Positions 8,389 to 17,777 of a stretch of 47,638 nt of DNA are shown here, in pieces. The DNA comes from Candidatus Zixiibacteriota bacterium (lineage in GTDB: Bacteria > Zixibacteria > MSB-5A5 > GN15 > PGXB01). The notes under the pieces are model-generated. The model was not told the DNA's origin and ran no database searches. It was given only the letters and a program-made list of their open reading frames with translations. The DNA is taken from contig CP070796.1 in the NCBI GenBank assembly GCA_020343475.1, forward strand, positions 2,315,579 through 2,363,216. Reading direction: 5' to 3'. The position numbers and the translations under genes were made by a program. Numbering within the stretch: position 1 is the first letter of the stretch; every line of letters starts with the position of its first letter.

Positions 8389-10380
8389 TTATGTCACTCT
8401 TTTGGTTTCAATTTCGGCTTTTTCTTCCGGGGCCGAGGAAATTATAATGAAAGTGATGTCATCATTCTGAACCGCCGCGCCGGAGTGCCGATCGATATCC
8501 GCAAGAATGAGTTCGGTGATGGCGGAAGGTGATTTATCGGAATTACCGGCAATCTGCTCTTCGAAGAATTCTTGAAGGCGCTCTATTCCGTATTTGTGGC
8601 CGCTGCGATTCATCGATTCGGTAATTCCGTCCGAGTAAATAAACAGTACATCGCCCCGCTCGATTTTGATTTCCTGCTGGCTGAGTTTGGAGGCAAAGCG
8701 GTCCTTTTCAATCGGCATCCCCAGCGGGAGTCCGGCCGGATTAATCAGGCTGGTTTTCTTCTCCTGCTTCCTGTAAAAGACCACCGGGTTGTGGCCGGCA
8801 GAAACAAAATTAAGCTTTTGCGTTCCAATATTATAAACTCCAAGAAAGATGGTGATGAAGATGCCGGGAGGGATGTCGCTTCTGATATATTCATTAACGC
8901 TGATCAGAATATCATGCGCAGATTTTTTTCCGTGAGCCACAATCCTGATGATGGTGCGTAGCATTGACATCACCAGCGATGCCGGAATACCCTTGCCGGA
9001 GACGTCTGCAACCAGCAGGCAGTAATGTTTCTCATCGATTTTAAAGATGTCGTAGAGATCTCCGCCGACATGGTAGGCGGCGCGGTAGAAGGCATGCAGT
9101 TCGAGGCTCGGGATTTCAGGGAGTTCGCCCGGCAGGAGGGTTTTCTGGATCTGGCTGGCTACCTCAATCTCCTTGGCAATCCGTTCCCGCTCGATAATAT
9201 TGTCACGATCACGGCGGAGACGACTCATCATTTCGTTAAGCGCCTTGGAGATTTCAAAAAATTCCTCGACCCCTTCAAGTGGCAGCTCGGTCTCAATATC
9301 GCCGGAGCTGAATTTCCGCACCCGCTGGGTTATTCTTACAATCGGACTAACGAAATAATTTGACAGCAAGTAGATGCCGCCGATACCGACCGCCAGGCCG
9401 ATGATGGTCAGCCAGATGACCTTACGTCGTTCGGTATTGATAATTTTATTAAGTTGCCTGTTGGTGTAGGACATATATACATACCCGATCGTGATATTTT
9501 GATTGATAATCGGTGATACCAGAAAGTCGGTTGCGTCGCTGTCACCGGATAGCGTCTGCGGAAAGCCGACCCGCGACACCTGCACACCCGGAGGAGGGGA
9601 ATACTGCTTGCGAAGATTCCTGATATCCCGGCTGTCGGCCAGAATCATACCGACGGTGTCAGTCAGCACAATGCGAATCAGTTCCGGATTGGCTTTGATA
9701 TAGCTGTAGACAAGTTCGTCAAATTCCACGTCGGAGCGGCGATTGATAATATGTAGGGCAGCCTGATCGGACACTGTCTTCGACAGCGAGGCGACAATAT
9801 CATCGAGATGTTCATAGACGGTGTCCGTGGTCCGGGTATCGATAAAAATATACGCTCCGGCGATTATGGTCAACATGATCATGAATGTATACAGAGAAAA
9901 TTTGACCCGCAGAGTGAACATCCTGCCCAAAAACAGCCGGGCTCGTTCGGGCTGACGAGAAATGAGCCTGGTCATGCGAAGCTCGTTGAGTCCCGGGCTG
10001 GAGAAATACTCAACCGAGTCCATAATCTTGTTGATCATATAGAAGCCGAGACCTCCCTTGCGGGCGGATTCAACCAATTTCGTCAGGTCGAGTTTACCGC
10101 TGCCGTCAGGCTGAAAGGAGCGGCCGTTATCCATCAGAGAAAAGACAATGCGCTTGCGGTAGATTACGATGCGGATCCTGATGATGCCTTTTTCGTAGAG
10201 ATAGGCGTGACGTATGATGTTGGAGACCCCCTCTTCAATTGCCAGGGTTACGGCATGGACATCCTTCCGAGAGAGCCCGGCATTGATGCATGCCTCTCGC
10301 ACCAGGGTCTGAATCGACGGGAGGAATTTTTCATCCGCCTTGTATTCGGCGTTTATTTCCTTTACCGGTCGGCTAAACAT
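8389..10380 (-). CDS. membrane sensor with N-terminal RsbW-like kinase and C-terminal SpoIIE/RsbU phosphatase
   Basis: A 663-residue protein. Residues 1-140 form a HATPase_c_2 domain: N-box IEEGVSNIIRHAY (Asn54), G1 box DNGRSF (Asp84), G2 GGLGF (109-113). A transmembrane helix (162-181), a periplasmic loop of about 135 residues, a second helix (322-343) and a HAMP segment (345-395) follow. The C terminus is a PP2C-type phosphatase with GGDLYD (Asp441), VADVSGKGIPASLVMSML (Asp459), SAGHNP and YSDGITES. One polypeptide thus could both phosphorylate and dephosphorylate a STAS protein, and the STAS gene is the next one downstream. Upstream of the ATG there is no Shine-Dalgarno; TTGAGA-N17-TACCTT ends eight bases before it. 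Confidence 0.93.
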   Translation of the reverse strand: MFSRPVKEINAEYKADEKFLPSIQTLVREACINAGLSRKDVHAVTLAIEEGVSNIIRHAYLYEKGIIRIRIVIYRKRIVFSLMDNGRSFQPDGSGKLDLTKLVESARKGGLGFYMINKIMDSVEYFSSPGLNELRMTRLISRQPERARLFLGRMFTLRVKFSLYTFMIMLTIIAGAYIFIDTRTTDTVYEHLDDIVASLSKTVSDQAALHIINRRSDVEFDELVYSYIKANPELIRIVLTDTVGMILADSRDIRNLRKQYSPPPGVQVSRVGFPQTLSGDSDATDFLVSPIINQNITIGYVYMSYTNRQLNKIINTERRKVIWLTIIGLAVGIGGIYLLSNYFVSPIVRITQRVRKFSSGDIETELPLEGVEEFFEISKALNEMMSRLRRDRDNIIERERIAKEIEVASQIQKTLLPGELPEIPSLELHAFYRAAYHVGGDLYDIFKIDEKHYCLLVADVSGKGIPASLVMSMLRTIIRIVAHGKKSAHDILISVNEYIRSDIPPGIFITIFLGVYNIGTQKLNFVSAGHNPVVFYRKQEKKTSLINPAGLPLGMPIEKDRFASKLSQQEIKIERGDVLFIYSDGITESMNRSGHKYGIERLQEFFEEQIAGNSDKSPSAITELILADIDRHSGAAVQNDDITFIIISSAPEEKAEIETKRVT

Positions 10381-10448
10381 CGCAAAGTAAGGTACGCGGG
10401 AAACGGGTTAATCTCAATTAAAAAAACAACCAATACGGTGGGTATATC

Positions 10449-12278
10449 TTATTCCTTGGGTTTCAGCCGCAATCGAGCCTGCTCGATGTTGCTGATGGTA
10501 TTTACATTGCCGGGATAGTACTGCAAAACCTCTTCCCAGAGCTCAATGGATTTTTCATATTCACCGTTGCGGAAATACTCCAGAGCGTTGAGATAAATCT
10601 GCCATACTCGTTCGTCTTTCTGGAGATCTTCCAGGTCCGTCACCTCTTTCATGACCGCTGAAATCCTGCCCAGATACTCATTGGCCACGCGGTTTCCCGG
10701 ATCGAGACTGAGCACTTCCTCAAAGCGGCGTTTGGCCGTAGAGAGGTTCCCGAGAGTGAACAGGTGGGTGCCCTCTGATATGCCCTGAGCGATAGCAATC
10801 TCATTCTTGACTTCGGCGATAGCCTGCATGACGGTAACATTCTCCGGAGCCAGAACCAGGATTCGATCATAAATGATCAGCGCGTCAGTATATCGGCGCT
10901 CCTTCGCGGCCGCATCTCCCTCTATCATCAGACGATTGACTTCAGCGGTCCGGTAATCGAGAATCCTCTTCTGAAGAGTGATAAACTGCCGGTCATCGGG
11001 GAATTCCGCAAGAGCTTCTTCAATGGCTTTTAGCGCGGCGTCGTAGGATCCCTTGTCGTAGAAGTCAAGGGCCTGCCGATAAAAACCGTCAGCGAGCGAG
11101 CGGCGTTTTTCTTCCTGCGTGAGCCTTACCAGTTCCCTTTCGACCCGGGCTTCCATCAACCCCGCCAGCTCACTAATCCGATTTTTCACGTCGGCGTCAT
11201 CTTCGTTGTATGCCAGAGCGCGCTGGTAGTACATGTAGGCGGAATCGGGCAGATTGCGGCCGTAAAACTCGTCGGCTATCAGTTTATAATTCTGGAACTG
11301 CCGTCGGCGATCATCCAAGATTAAGTAACTGCCCCGGGCGTTTTCCAATTCAGCCTCCTGCCTGATTTTTTTCGAAACCGGCGTGCCGAACTTAATCGAA
11401 AGACCGATGCGGTGTGAATCAGAAATACCATCCGCGATACGGTAGGCATAATCAAAACGAAGGCGTTGATAGAATATTCCCAGGCCAAAGGTCATATTCT
11501 CCCGGTCAAAGCCGGCCCTCAGGGCAAAATAACCCCGATAAACAGATTCAAGCCCAAGATGAAACTTAAAGGACCGATACTCCGGCTTTTCAGCGCCGAC
11601 GATAGCATTATGCAAGAAGTTGCGGCCGAGTCGAATATGCCTCACTCCCACGCCAGCCAGTATGGAGGTCGGAACCACTTCCAGATTTCCTGCCAGCCGC
11701 AATCGCGGGGCAATAATGTCCTGGAAGAGTAGTCCGGCGGAAATATGGTCGGATGCTTTGGCCATAAATGACAGATCGATGCCTATCCCGTAGGTGGAAT
11801 TGTCGCCCAATGACTGATTGACCAGTTTCAGCGCGGTTCCAAATGAAAATCCGCCCTCAAGCCTTCGTCCGTATCCAATCAGCAGCTGCCCGGTAGAATA
11901 CGATACTCTGCCAATTTCAAAATTCTCTTCCATGACCGGGATGTCACTGGTGCCGAGGCGCATATAGGACACACCGAATCCACCCCATCTGGAGTGGGGA
12001 TACACGATCGAAGCAACGTCGTAGACCGATCCCGCAAACAGGGTGACATGCATCATATCGATTTCCTGTTCATCCAGAAGTGCCAGGGCGGCCTGATTCC
12101 AGTACACACTGGAGCCGTCATCCGCGAGTCCCACGAATCCGCCCCCCATGCCCAGCGCCCGCGCCCCCGAGCCAAGTGAAAAGGCAGATTCCCGGCCGGC
12201 ATCGGCAGCATAGCCCGATCCTGTAACGGCAAGCAATACCAGGGCCGCAACAGCATAGTATCTCAATCGCACATTCAT
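10449..12278 (-). CDS. PorV/PorQ-family (UPF0164) outer-membrane barrel with C-terminal TPR domain
   Basis: A 609-residue protein with a signal peptide (cleavage near GYAADA). Residues 30-310 match the PorV/PorQ pattern: the opening LGSGARALGMGGGFVGLADD, then YWNQAALA, then alternating beta strands such as WGGFGVSYMRLG. Residues 320-605 are TPR repeats (SAYMYYQRALAYNEDDADV; FYDKGSYDAALKAIEEALAE; FRNGEYEKSIELWEEVLQYY). PorV-type proteins hold or shuttle type IX secretion substrates at the outer membrane. Its ATG overlaps the stop of the large secreted protein by four bases (ATGA), so the two are coupled. The barrel-TPR fusion is uncommon among the PorV proteins I know. Which secretion machinery it serves is not visible here. 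Confidence 0.82.
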   Translation of the reverse strand: MNVRLRYYAVAALVLLAVTGSGYAADAGRESAFSLGSGARALGMGGGFVGLADDGSSVYWNQAALALLDEQEIDMMHVTLFAGSVYDVASIVYPHSRWGGFGVSYMRLGTSDIPVMEENFEIGRVSYSTGQLLIGYGRRLEGGFSFGTALKLVNQSLGDNSTYGIGIDLSFMAKASDHISAGLLFQDIIAPRLRLAGNLEVVPTSILAGVGVRHIRLGRNFLHNAIVGAEKPEYRSFKFHLGLESVYRGYFALRAGFDRENMTFGLGIFYQRLRFDYAYRIADGISDSHRIGLSIKFGTPVSKKIRQEAELENARGSYLILDDRRRQFQNYKLIADEFYGRNLPDSAYMYYQRALAYNEDDADVKNRISELAGLMEARVERELVRLTQEEKRRSLADGFYRQALDFYDKGSYDAALKAIEEALAEFPDDRQFITLQKRILDYRTAEVNRLMIEGDAAAKERRYTDALIIYDRILVLAPENVTVMQAIAEVKNEIAIAQGISEGTHLFTLGNLSTAKRRFEEVLSLDPGNRVANEYLGRISAVMKEVTDLEDLQKDERVWQIYLNALEYFRNGEYEKSIELWEEVLQYYPGNVNTISNIEQARLRLKPKE

Positions 12279-15200
12279 TTCAGTACCGCGACTTTGAATC
12301 TGTCAAACCGCTCTCCCGTTGAGGCATTCTCTAATACCAAAATATACACGCCGTTGAGGACAACATGGCCTTCACCATTTTTTCCATCCCAGTTAATTAT
12401 ATTTGTTCCTGCCGATCCTCCTCTGGTGCCGGCCGGAAATGATCGCTCAAGGACTTTTTCCCCGGTAAGGGTGTAAAGGGTCATCTCGATGGTGGCGTCT
12501 TTCTGAAGACGGTAAGAAAACTCCGCCATTTCCACGTCAGGATTAAAAGGATTCTTCCACATGATAATCGAGCGTGAACCGGGCTGCGTCACAACGAAAT
12601 TGGCACCGATATTAAAAGCGCCACCCAACTCGCCGACCACCGGGACCGGCAGATTGACCCGGGGCCCGGAAATGTATATTGCCCTGCTATCGCGACTGTC
12701 AAAGCTTATCCGGAATTCTTTCTGAGCAATGGTCTCATTGAAACTGCCGCGGAAGACAATTGTCCTGGTCTCTTTGGGTCCGATTTGGAAATCATCAAAA
12801 TCAAGAATCAAGCGTCTGCCAATCTCTACCCCGCTGCTGACCGCCATGCCGTCCTCATGGAAACCCGATTTGGCCGGCTCCAGAATGCGCTCCGGTGAAA
12901 TAAGACGATCAAATTTGTTTTTAATTTCGACGATTATTGATTTCAAGCCGACCACATTGAGAGTCCCGCCGGTATTGTTATATAAATTCAGCACAAACAG
13001 ATCAGCTATACTCCCTACATCAATAAGGGGAGTCTCAATAGCCGCGCCGGTAACAATCAATTCAGCCTCACTCGGTTCAACCGTAATCGGAATCTGAGCC
13101 GATCCGTTTAAAACCGGGGCAGGCAGACCGGTATTCCTGTCAAGGGGTGCTCCGGTGATCTTCAAAACCAGATTTGCCGAAGCAGGCTTGACCGGAGCAA
13201 CCAGTTCAATCGGGAAAAAGTCCTCGATCGATACAACAAAAGCGGCCGAATCCGGGAGGCCGAAATCGACCCCACCGCTTAGAAGAGAGACTTCACCGGG
13301 ACCGGCTTCGGCTTCACCGAGGTTCTTCAAATGAACCGTAATTACAAAGGACTGGCCAAAATCCACATATCCTTCAAAGGTCCCGGACAGCGAATACTCC
13401 AGCTCAATTTGAGCCGGGGACTGCACCACCACCGCAATTACATCATCATCCGGAGGCATAATTGCAGCTCCCGGGAATGAAATAGCGGCTTTATATAATT
13501 GCGCGGGTGAAGATTCGCTGGGGGCCGACAGATTAAGAAGAATATCATGCCCGGCCTGAGCCGGAATTGTAAGGTTGTGCACCTGCGACACCGTATCCCC
13601 CGCGGGGCTCGTCAGAATATATGCCGATCCGTCTGAGACTTCAAGTTCGGAAGTGTTTTCGATTCGCAGTCCGATTGAGAATTCCTGCTCGATATTGACA
13701 TAAGGTGGATTGATTGTTACAAGATTGATCTCCGCAATTTTTACTTGCGGGCCCCCGGATACAGAGATTGTCTCATCACCGAATGAAATCGTGTCCGCCC
13801 TGGGGGCTGACCACTCCGTTCCGACCAGAAGCAACCTCGGGGCGAGTTTGCTGCCGCTCAAATTGCCGGGAATATACATCGATTCGGTGATTATATGGCT
13901 GATTCCCTCGCTCAGGGTAAGATCGTTACCGATCAGAAAAGTCGAGATAATATTGTTGTCATAAAGCAATTCAAACCGCGTTTCGGCCACATCCAGTTCA
14001 ATCGTGGTCATACCTGACAGACTTAAATCAAACGCAAATGATTGCTCCTGTCCCGCTGCGACCGCCGCAGGCGTCAAAGAACTCTCGACATAAAAGACAT
14101 CCGCTCTCTTGACGATAAATATCGAGTCAAAACCGGTGAGTTCCGGCAGATTGATATGCATATCTTTGTACCACATTTGTCCCGAAAATTTCAGGGCCTT
14201 GTACCCTTCGGCAAGGTTGGGACTGAGGGTTAAATCCGGAACCTCAAGATTGTAAAAGGTTGCCCGGATAATATTATCACTGAGGGAGGTCTGATCATTC
14301 CAGCCAAAGGTCACCCAGGTTCCGTCGCCGGCCGGGTCGATGGACAGTAAGGCATTTATATTTGATGATCCGGCAAGAGGAGGCCCATCTACAACGGTAA
14401 TCTGAAGCCTCACCGAATCCAGCGTGGAACCGGAGAACACGGTATCGATTGAGAGGGAGCCGGTGACATATTCCAGCTCAAAATTCTTAAGAACGAAAAA
14501 CGGATGGACAAGGCGCTGAAAGACCACGATAGTATCATTGTAATACTCATAACGCGTCAACATTTCAACCGCCAGACTGTCCTCGCTGTTCGGAATCAGA
14601 GCATCACATTGAAACACAATGTCTCTGAGAATCGAGTTCCCGGGTTCGGGTGGATATACGTTTTGCGAATCAATGCAATCTTCCGGGCAGCAGGTAAAAT
14701 AGCCGGTCAACCGCATCGGGTACAGCGGACGGAGGTTTGCATTGTTAGCCAATTGCACAACGGCGCCGACCCCCTGATTGACCAGAATGGTATCAGGAAT
14801 CGGTTCCGAAAACTCCATGGTAACGCCGTTATAAAACAACTCCACCGGTGAGGAAGCAACCGGCCCGGAAATTGCCGTCAGCATAACCAGACCGCCTTGT
14901 CCCGAATATATAATTTCCCGGGCGGTCAGGTCAGCGATTCCGGCGATAAAGTCGCCGGCATCGTCCAGCACTGACGGCTGCATTTCGCCCGGTTCGACTG
15001 TCAGCTTCACGGGATCTGTAGAGGCATTGAAGTCTGTCTTAAGGTTTCCGTATAGATCATAGGCGGTGATCACGGCCGGCCCGAACAACTGATTTCCGAC
15101 AAACTGAGTTGACTCAATTTCCAGGGACAATGCTCCCAGCTGTGTCGGGAATACCGTCAGGCTCTTGATCAAGGCGTAATCCGGGGATATGCTTGCTTCG

Positions 15201-16609
15201 ATAATGGTCCGCCCGGTCGCGAATAGGAACTGATCGGAATGGCCGCTGCCGTCGCTGACAATCACGTCGTTAAGTATCGGTTCGGTGCCATCGGGGGCAG
15301 GTCCTCCCGCCAGGAGGCTAATTTGTACCGTTGCGTTCGCCGGATTTCCGTACTGATCGACAGCGTCAGTAATACTGATTCGGTATGCTTCACCCGCAAC
15401 AACACTGTCAAATGCCTGCAGTTGAAACGATACAACAGGACCGGCCTTAACGTTAATTGGGTCACTTGCGGCGATCCGGATTCCGTCGGTAACACTGATT
15501 GTCTGCGTTCCCGATGTAATAAGCGTGAACTGCTCGCCGGGAAAGACATGTTTGCCGCTATCGATATCGGAAAAGCTGTACGGATTGTTCTGACCGTGAT
15601 AAAGAACCGCATCGTTGTCGCTGGATACAAAATAAACCGCACCGGTGTAATCGGTCTTGAGATTGCCATAGCCGTCATAAGCGGCGACCGCCACATCGGA
15701 AGAAAATGATTGCCCTGCGACTGTCTCGGACGGTGTTCCCGAAACAATGAAATTTTCCAGCAGACCCGGTTCAACAGTAATTGATTCCGATTGCGCGGTA
15801 AGTCCATCACAGTCGGCCTGGATTCTGCCCACCCCGGTTGTCGTAGCCAGCAGAAGACCCTCAATGAGTGTGCCGATCTGATCCGAACCGGTCGCAAACG
15901 ACCAGGTACAGGCCAGATCGCCAACGGCATTGCCAAATTGGTCAAGTCCTGCTGCCGTAAATAAGCGTGACTGGCCCGCCTTAAGAACAAGCGGGTCACC
16001 CGGGACAATCTCCAGTGAGACAGGGTCGCCGGGATAAATGGTAAAGAAATCCGAAAGGCTCGGGCCGGCTACAATCAATCGTCCGGCATTGAACAGGAGT
16101 CCTGATAGTCGATACTGACCCGCAATGATGGGATTTTTTATCAGGGCGATGGTCAGGGTGATTTCGGTGCCCGGCGGCGGCGAGACGCCGTGTTTGAAGA
16201 AAAGAGCCATAATATTGTAAAAAATGAAGGCTTTTCTGATCTCAAGATCATCGCCATCATAATCATCGGCATATGCCAGACTGTCAATGTAAGACAGGTC
16301 GAATTCGCCGGGAAAAAGAAATGCCAATCCCCCTTTATTGGGAATTCCGACTGGAGGCACAACGACTTTCAGTTCATAGACATCAAGAGTGTCTACTATT
16401 CCTGACTGGGGAAGCACCGAAAAATGGAGATCATCACCGGGAGGTGTGTCGGCATAATTACCGATAAAACTGCCATCCTTGTCCCAGAAGGCCAGATCCT
16501 GCAATGTATCCGGCAGGCCGAATTCTATATCAACGCCATGCCCGATACAGGGAATCAGAAAGACAAGTAAAGACAAAGCGAGGGGCTTCTTAGCAATATT
16601 ATTGATCAT
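12275..16609 (-). CDS. giant secreted Ig-repeat protein with FlgD-like/T9SS-type C-terminal domain
   Basis: A 1444-residue protein from the ATG at 16609, which begins a good signal peptide (MINNIAKK then LALSLLVFLIPCIGHG); a TTG at 16642 would put 11 residues ahead of it. Repeated bacterial Ig-like units occupy roughly residues 195-600, marked by D-[QGL]-[FY]-GN turns (DQFGNAV, DGYGNLKTD, DQYGNPAN, DLYGNLKTD). CARDB-like segments follow near 980-1250. The last 80 residues form a FlgD-like Ig domain: NPFNPD, YTLTGEKV, NWDGKNGEGHVVLNGVYIL. Such tails often serve as sorting signals or an outer-surface anchor. The partner gene downstream encodes a PorV-like barrel. An adhesin or matrix role is inferred. 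Confidence 0.85.
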   Translation of the reverse strand: MINNIAKKPLALSLLVFLIPCIGHGVDIEFGLPDTLQDLAFWDKDGSFIGNYADTPPGDDLHFSVLPQSGIVDTLDVYELKVVVPPVGIPNKGGLAFLFPGEFDLSYIDSLAYADDYDGDDLEIRKAFIFYNIMALFFKHGVSPPPGTEITLTIALIKNPIIAGQYRLSGLLFNAGRLIVAGPSLSDFFTIYPGDPVSLEIVPGDPLVLKAGQSRLFTAAGLDQFGNAVGDLACTWSFATGSDQIGTLIEGLLLATTTGVGRIQADCDGLTAQSESITVEPGLLENFIVSGTPSETVAGQSFSSDVAVAAYDGYGNLKTDYTGAVYFVSSDNDAVLYHGQNNPYSFSDIDSGKHVFPGEQFTLITSGTQTISVTDGIRIAASDPINVKAGPVVSFQLQAFDSVVAGEAYRISITDAVDQYGNPANATVQISLLAGGPAPDGTEPILNDVIVSDGSGHSDQFLFATGRTIIEASISPDYALIKSLTVFPTQLGALSLEIESTQFVGNQLFGPAVITAYDLYGNLKTDFNASTDPVKLTVEPGEMQPSVLDDAGDFIAGIADLTAREIIYSGQGGLVMLTAISGPVASSPVELFYNGVTMEFSEPIPDTILVNQGVGAVVQLANNANLRPLYPMRLTGYFTCCPEDCIDSQNVYPPEPGNSILRDIVFQCDALIPNSEDSLAVEMLTRYEYYNDTIVVFQRLVHPFFVLKNFELEYVTGSLSIDTVFSGSTLDSVRLQITVVDGPPLAGSSNINALLSIDPAGDGTWVTFGWNDQTSLSDNIIRATFYNLEVPDLTLSPNLAEGYKALKFSGQMWYKDMHINLPELTGFDSIFIVKRADVFYVESSLTPAAVAAGQEQSFAFDLSLSGMTTIELDVAETRFELLYDNNIISTFLIGNDLTLSEGISHIITESMYIPGNLSGSKLAPRLLLVGTEWSAPRADTISFGDETISVSGGPQVKIAEINLVTINPPYVNIEQEFSIGLRIENTSELEVSDGSAYILTSPAGDTVSQVHNLTIPAQAGHDILLNLSAPSESSPAQLYKAAISFPGAAIMPPDDDVIAVVVQSPAQIELEYSLSGTFEGYVDFGQSFVITVHLKNLGEAEAGPGEVSLLSGGVDFGLPDSAAFVVSIEDFFPIELVAPVKPASANLVLKITGAPLDRNTGLPAPVLNGSAQIPITVEPSEAELIVTGAAIETPLIDVGSIADLFVLNLYNNTGGTLNVVGLKSIIVEIKNKFDRLISPERILEPAKSGFHEDGMAVSSGVEIGRRLILDFDDFQIGPKETRTIVFRGSFNETIAQKEFRISFDSRDSRAIYISGPRVNLPVPVVGELGGAFNIGANFVVTQPGSRSIIMWKNPFNPDVEMAEFSYRLQKDATIEMTLYTLTGEKVLERSFPAGTRGGSAGTNIINWDGKNGEGHVVLNGVYILVLENASTGERFDRFKVAVLK

Positions 16610-16880
16610 AGTTGTGCATTTGGTTTGTCCAATATACAGCAAAGCTTATGCCCTTTTTTTGAACAGAAATCGGATTCAACATCATTCCCGCGAGGCCGCC
16701 GACATACAACAGCCGGACATATGTAAGCTGTTACCGGTCTGCGAAATACGAGCAACTGACAATAAATGTCAGCGACACAATTATTGTCGAAACAAGAAAA
16801 AAGAGCCTAATTAAGCCGGTACAATCCGACACATGCAGTAGGGTGCCGATTAGTTGCAATGGCATGCATTATTTATTGTA
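16610..16880. promoter_or_regulatory. intergenic region with two tandem palindromes
   Basis: It lies between folD and the large secreted-protein gene. Two adjacent 17-bp palindromes are present: CTGACA-N5-TGTCAG at 16756-16772 and CGACA-N7-TGTCG at 16773-16789, with centres 17 bp apart. Neither is followed by a T run at once, so they look more like operators than a terminator. A run of six T on the minus strand near 16803-16798 follows a weak hairpin and may end the folD transcript. Minus-strand TATATT at 16636-16631 is a possible -10 for the secreted-protein operon. Confidence 0.3.
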
Positions 16881-17777
16881 TCATATCCTATCCGCGCGAC
16901 GCTGGGCGGAACGGACCGTATTGGTCAATAGCATTGCAATTGTCATTGGCCCGACCCCTCCCGGAACCGGTGTGATAAATGACGCCTTGCTCCGGCAGGC
17001 TTCGAAATCCACATCTCCGACCAGGCGATACCCTTTCTCGGCAGAGGAATTTTCAATCCGGTTAATACCGACGTCGATAATAACGGCGTTCTCTTTGACC
17101 ATGTCGGCGGTCACAAATTGTGGCTGGCCCATAGCGGCAATAAGAATATCGGCGCGGCGGCAAACCTCGGCCAGATTAGCGGTTCGAGAATGACACACGG
17201 TGACCGTGGCGTTGGCCATTGACTGCTTCTGCATTAACATTGCCGCCAACGGCTTTCCGACAATATTTGACCGTCCCATGATCACCACCTCCTTTCCTGC
17301 CGGATTGATATCATAGCGGCGAAGAAGTTCGATGATACCATATGGCGTACACGAGAGATAGGTCGGTTTGCCGGTCAGCATCATGCCGACGTTGTATGGA
17401 TGAAAGCCGTCAACGTCTTTGTACGGATCAATAAGCAGGGTAATCGCAAATTCGTCAAGATGTCCGGGGAGAGGGGATTGTACCAAAATTCCATCAATCT
17501 CATCGCGGATATTGAGGTCACGAACGATGGCGCTTACCTCATCTTGAGCGATGTCGGCGGCACGCCTGATTACCTCGGAATAAATGCCGATTTTCTCGCA
17601 GGCCCTGCTTTTGCTTCTGACGTAGGTGGCTGAAGCCGGATCATCACCTATTAGCACGGCCGCCAGGCCCGGTGTTACTCCCTTTTCCCTGAGGTCGTCA
17701 ATTTTCAACTTCAGCTCGGCCTTTATGTCTTTGGCAACCTGCTTACCGTCGATCAGCTTCGCTTCCATGGCTGTCAT
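16881..17777 (-). CDS. folD: bifunctional methylenetetrahydrofolate dehydrogenase/methenyltetrahydrofolate cyclohydrolase
   Basis: A 298-residue cytoplasmic enzyme that interconverts 5,10-methylene-, 5,10-methenyl- and 10-formyl-tetrahydrofolate using NADP(H). The catalytic Tyr52 and Lys56 are in YVRSKSRACEKIGI. VQSPLPGH, VDGFHPYNVG, the nucleotide loop VVIMGRSNIVGKP and the C-terminal PVPGGVGPMTIAML are all intact. Length is normal for the family. The start ATG overlaps the upstream phosphoesterase stop by four bases (ATGA). Last gene of the zapA-rny-ymdB-folD run. Confidence 0.97.
   Translation of the reverse strand: MTAMEAKLIDGKQVAKDIKAELKLKIDDLREKGVTPGLAAVLIGDDPASATYVRSKSRACEKIGIYSEVIRRAADIAQDEVSAIVRDLNIRDEIDGILVQSPLPGHLDEFAITLLIDPYKDVDGFHPYNVGMMLTGKPTYLSCTPYGIIELLRRYDINPAGKEVVIMGRSNIVGKPLAAMLMQKQSMANATVTVCHSRTANLAEVCRRADILIAAMGQPQFVTADMVKENAVIIDVGINRIENSSAEKGYRLVGDVDFEACRSKASFITPVPGGVGPMTIAMLLTNTVRSAQRRADRI

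Noticed and set aside
15262-16008. 248-codon minus-strand frame within the giant secreted-protein gene
   Set aside because: Out-of-frame, Arg-rich shadow of the Ig-repeat region.
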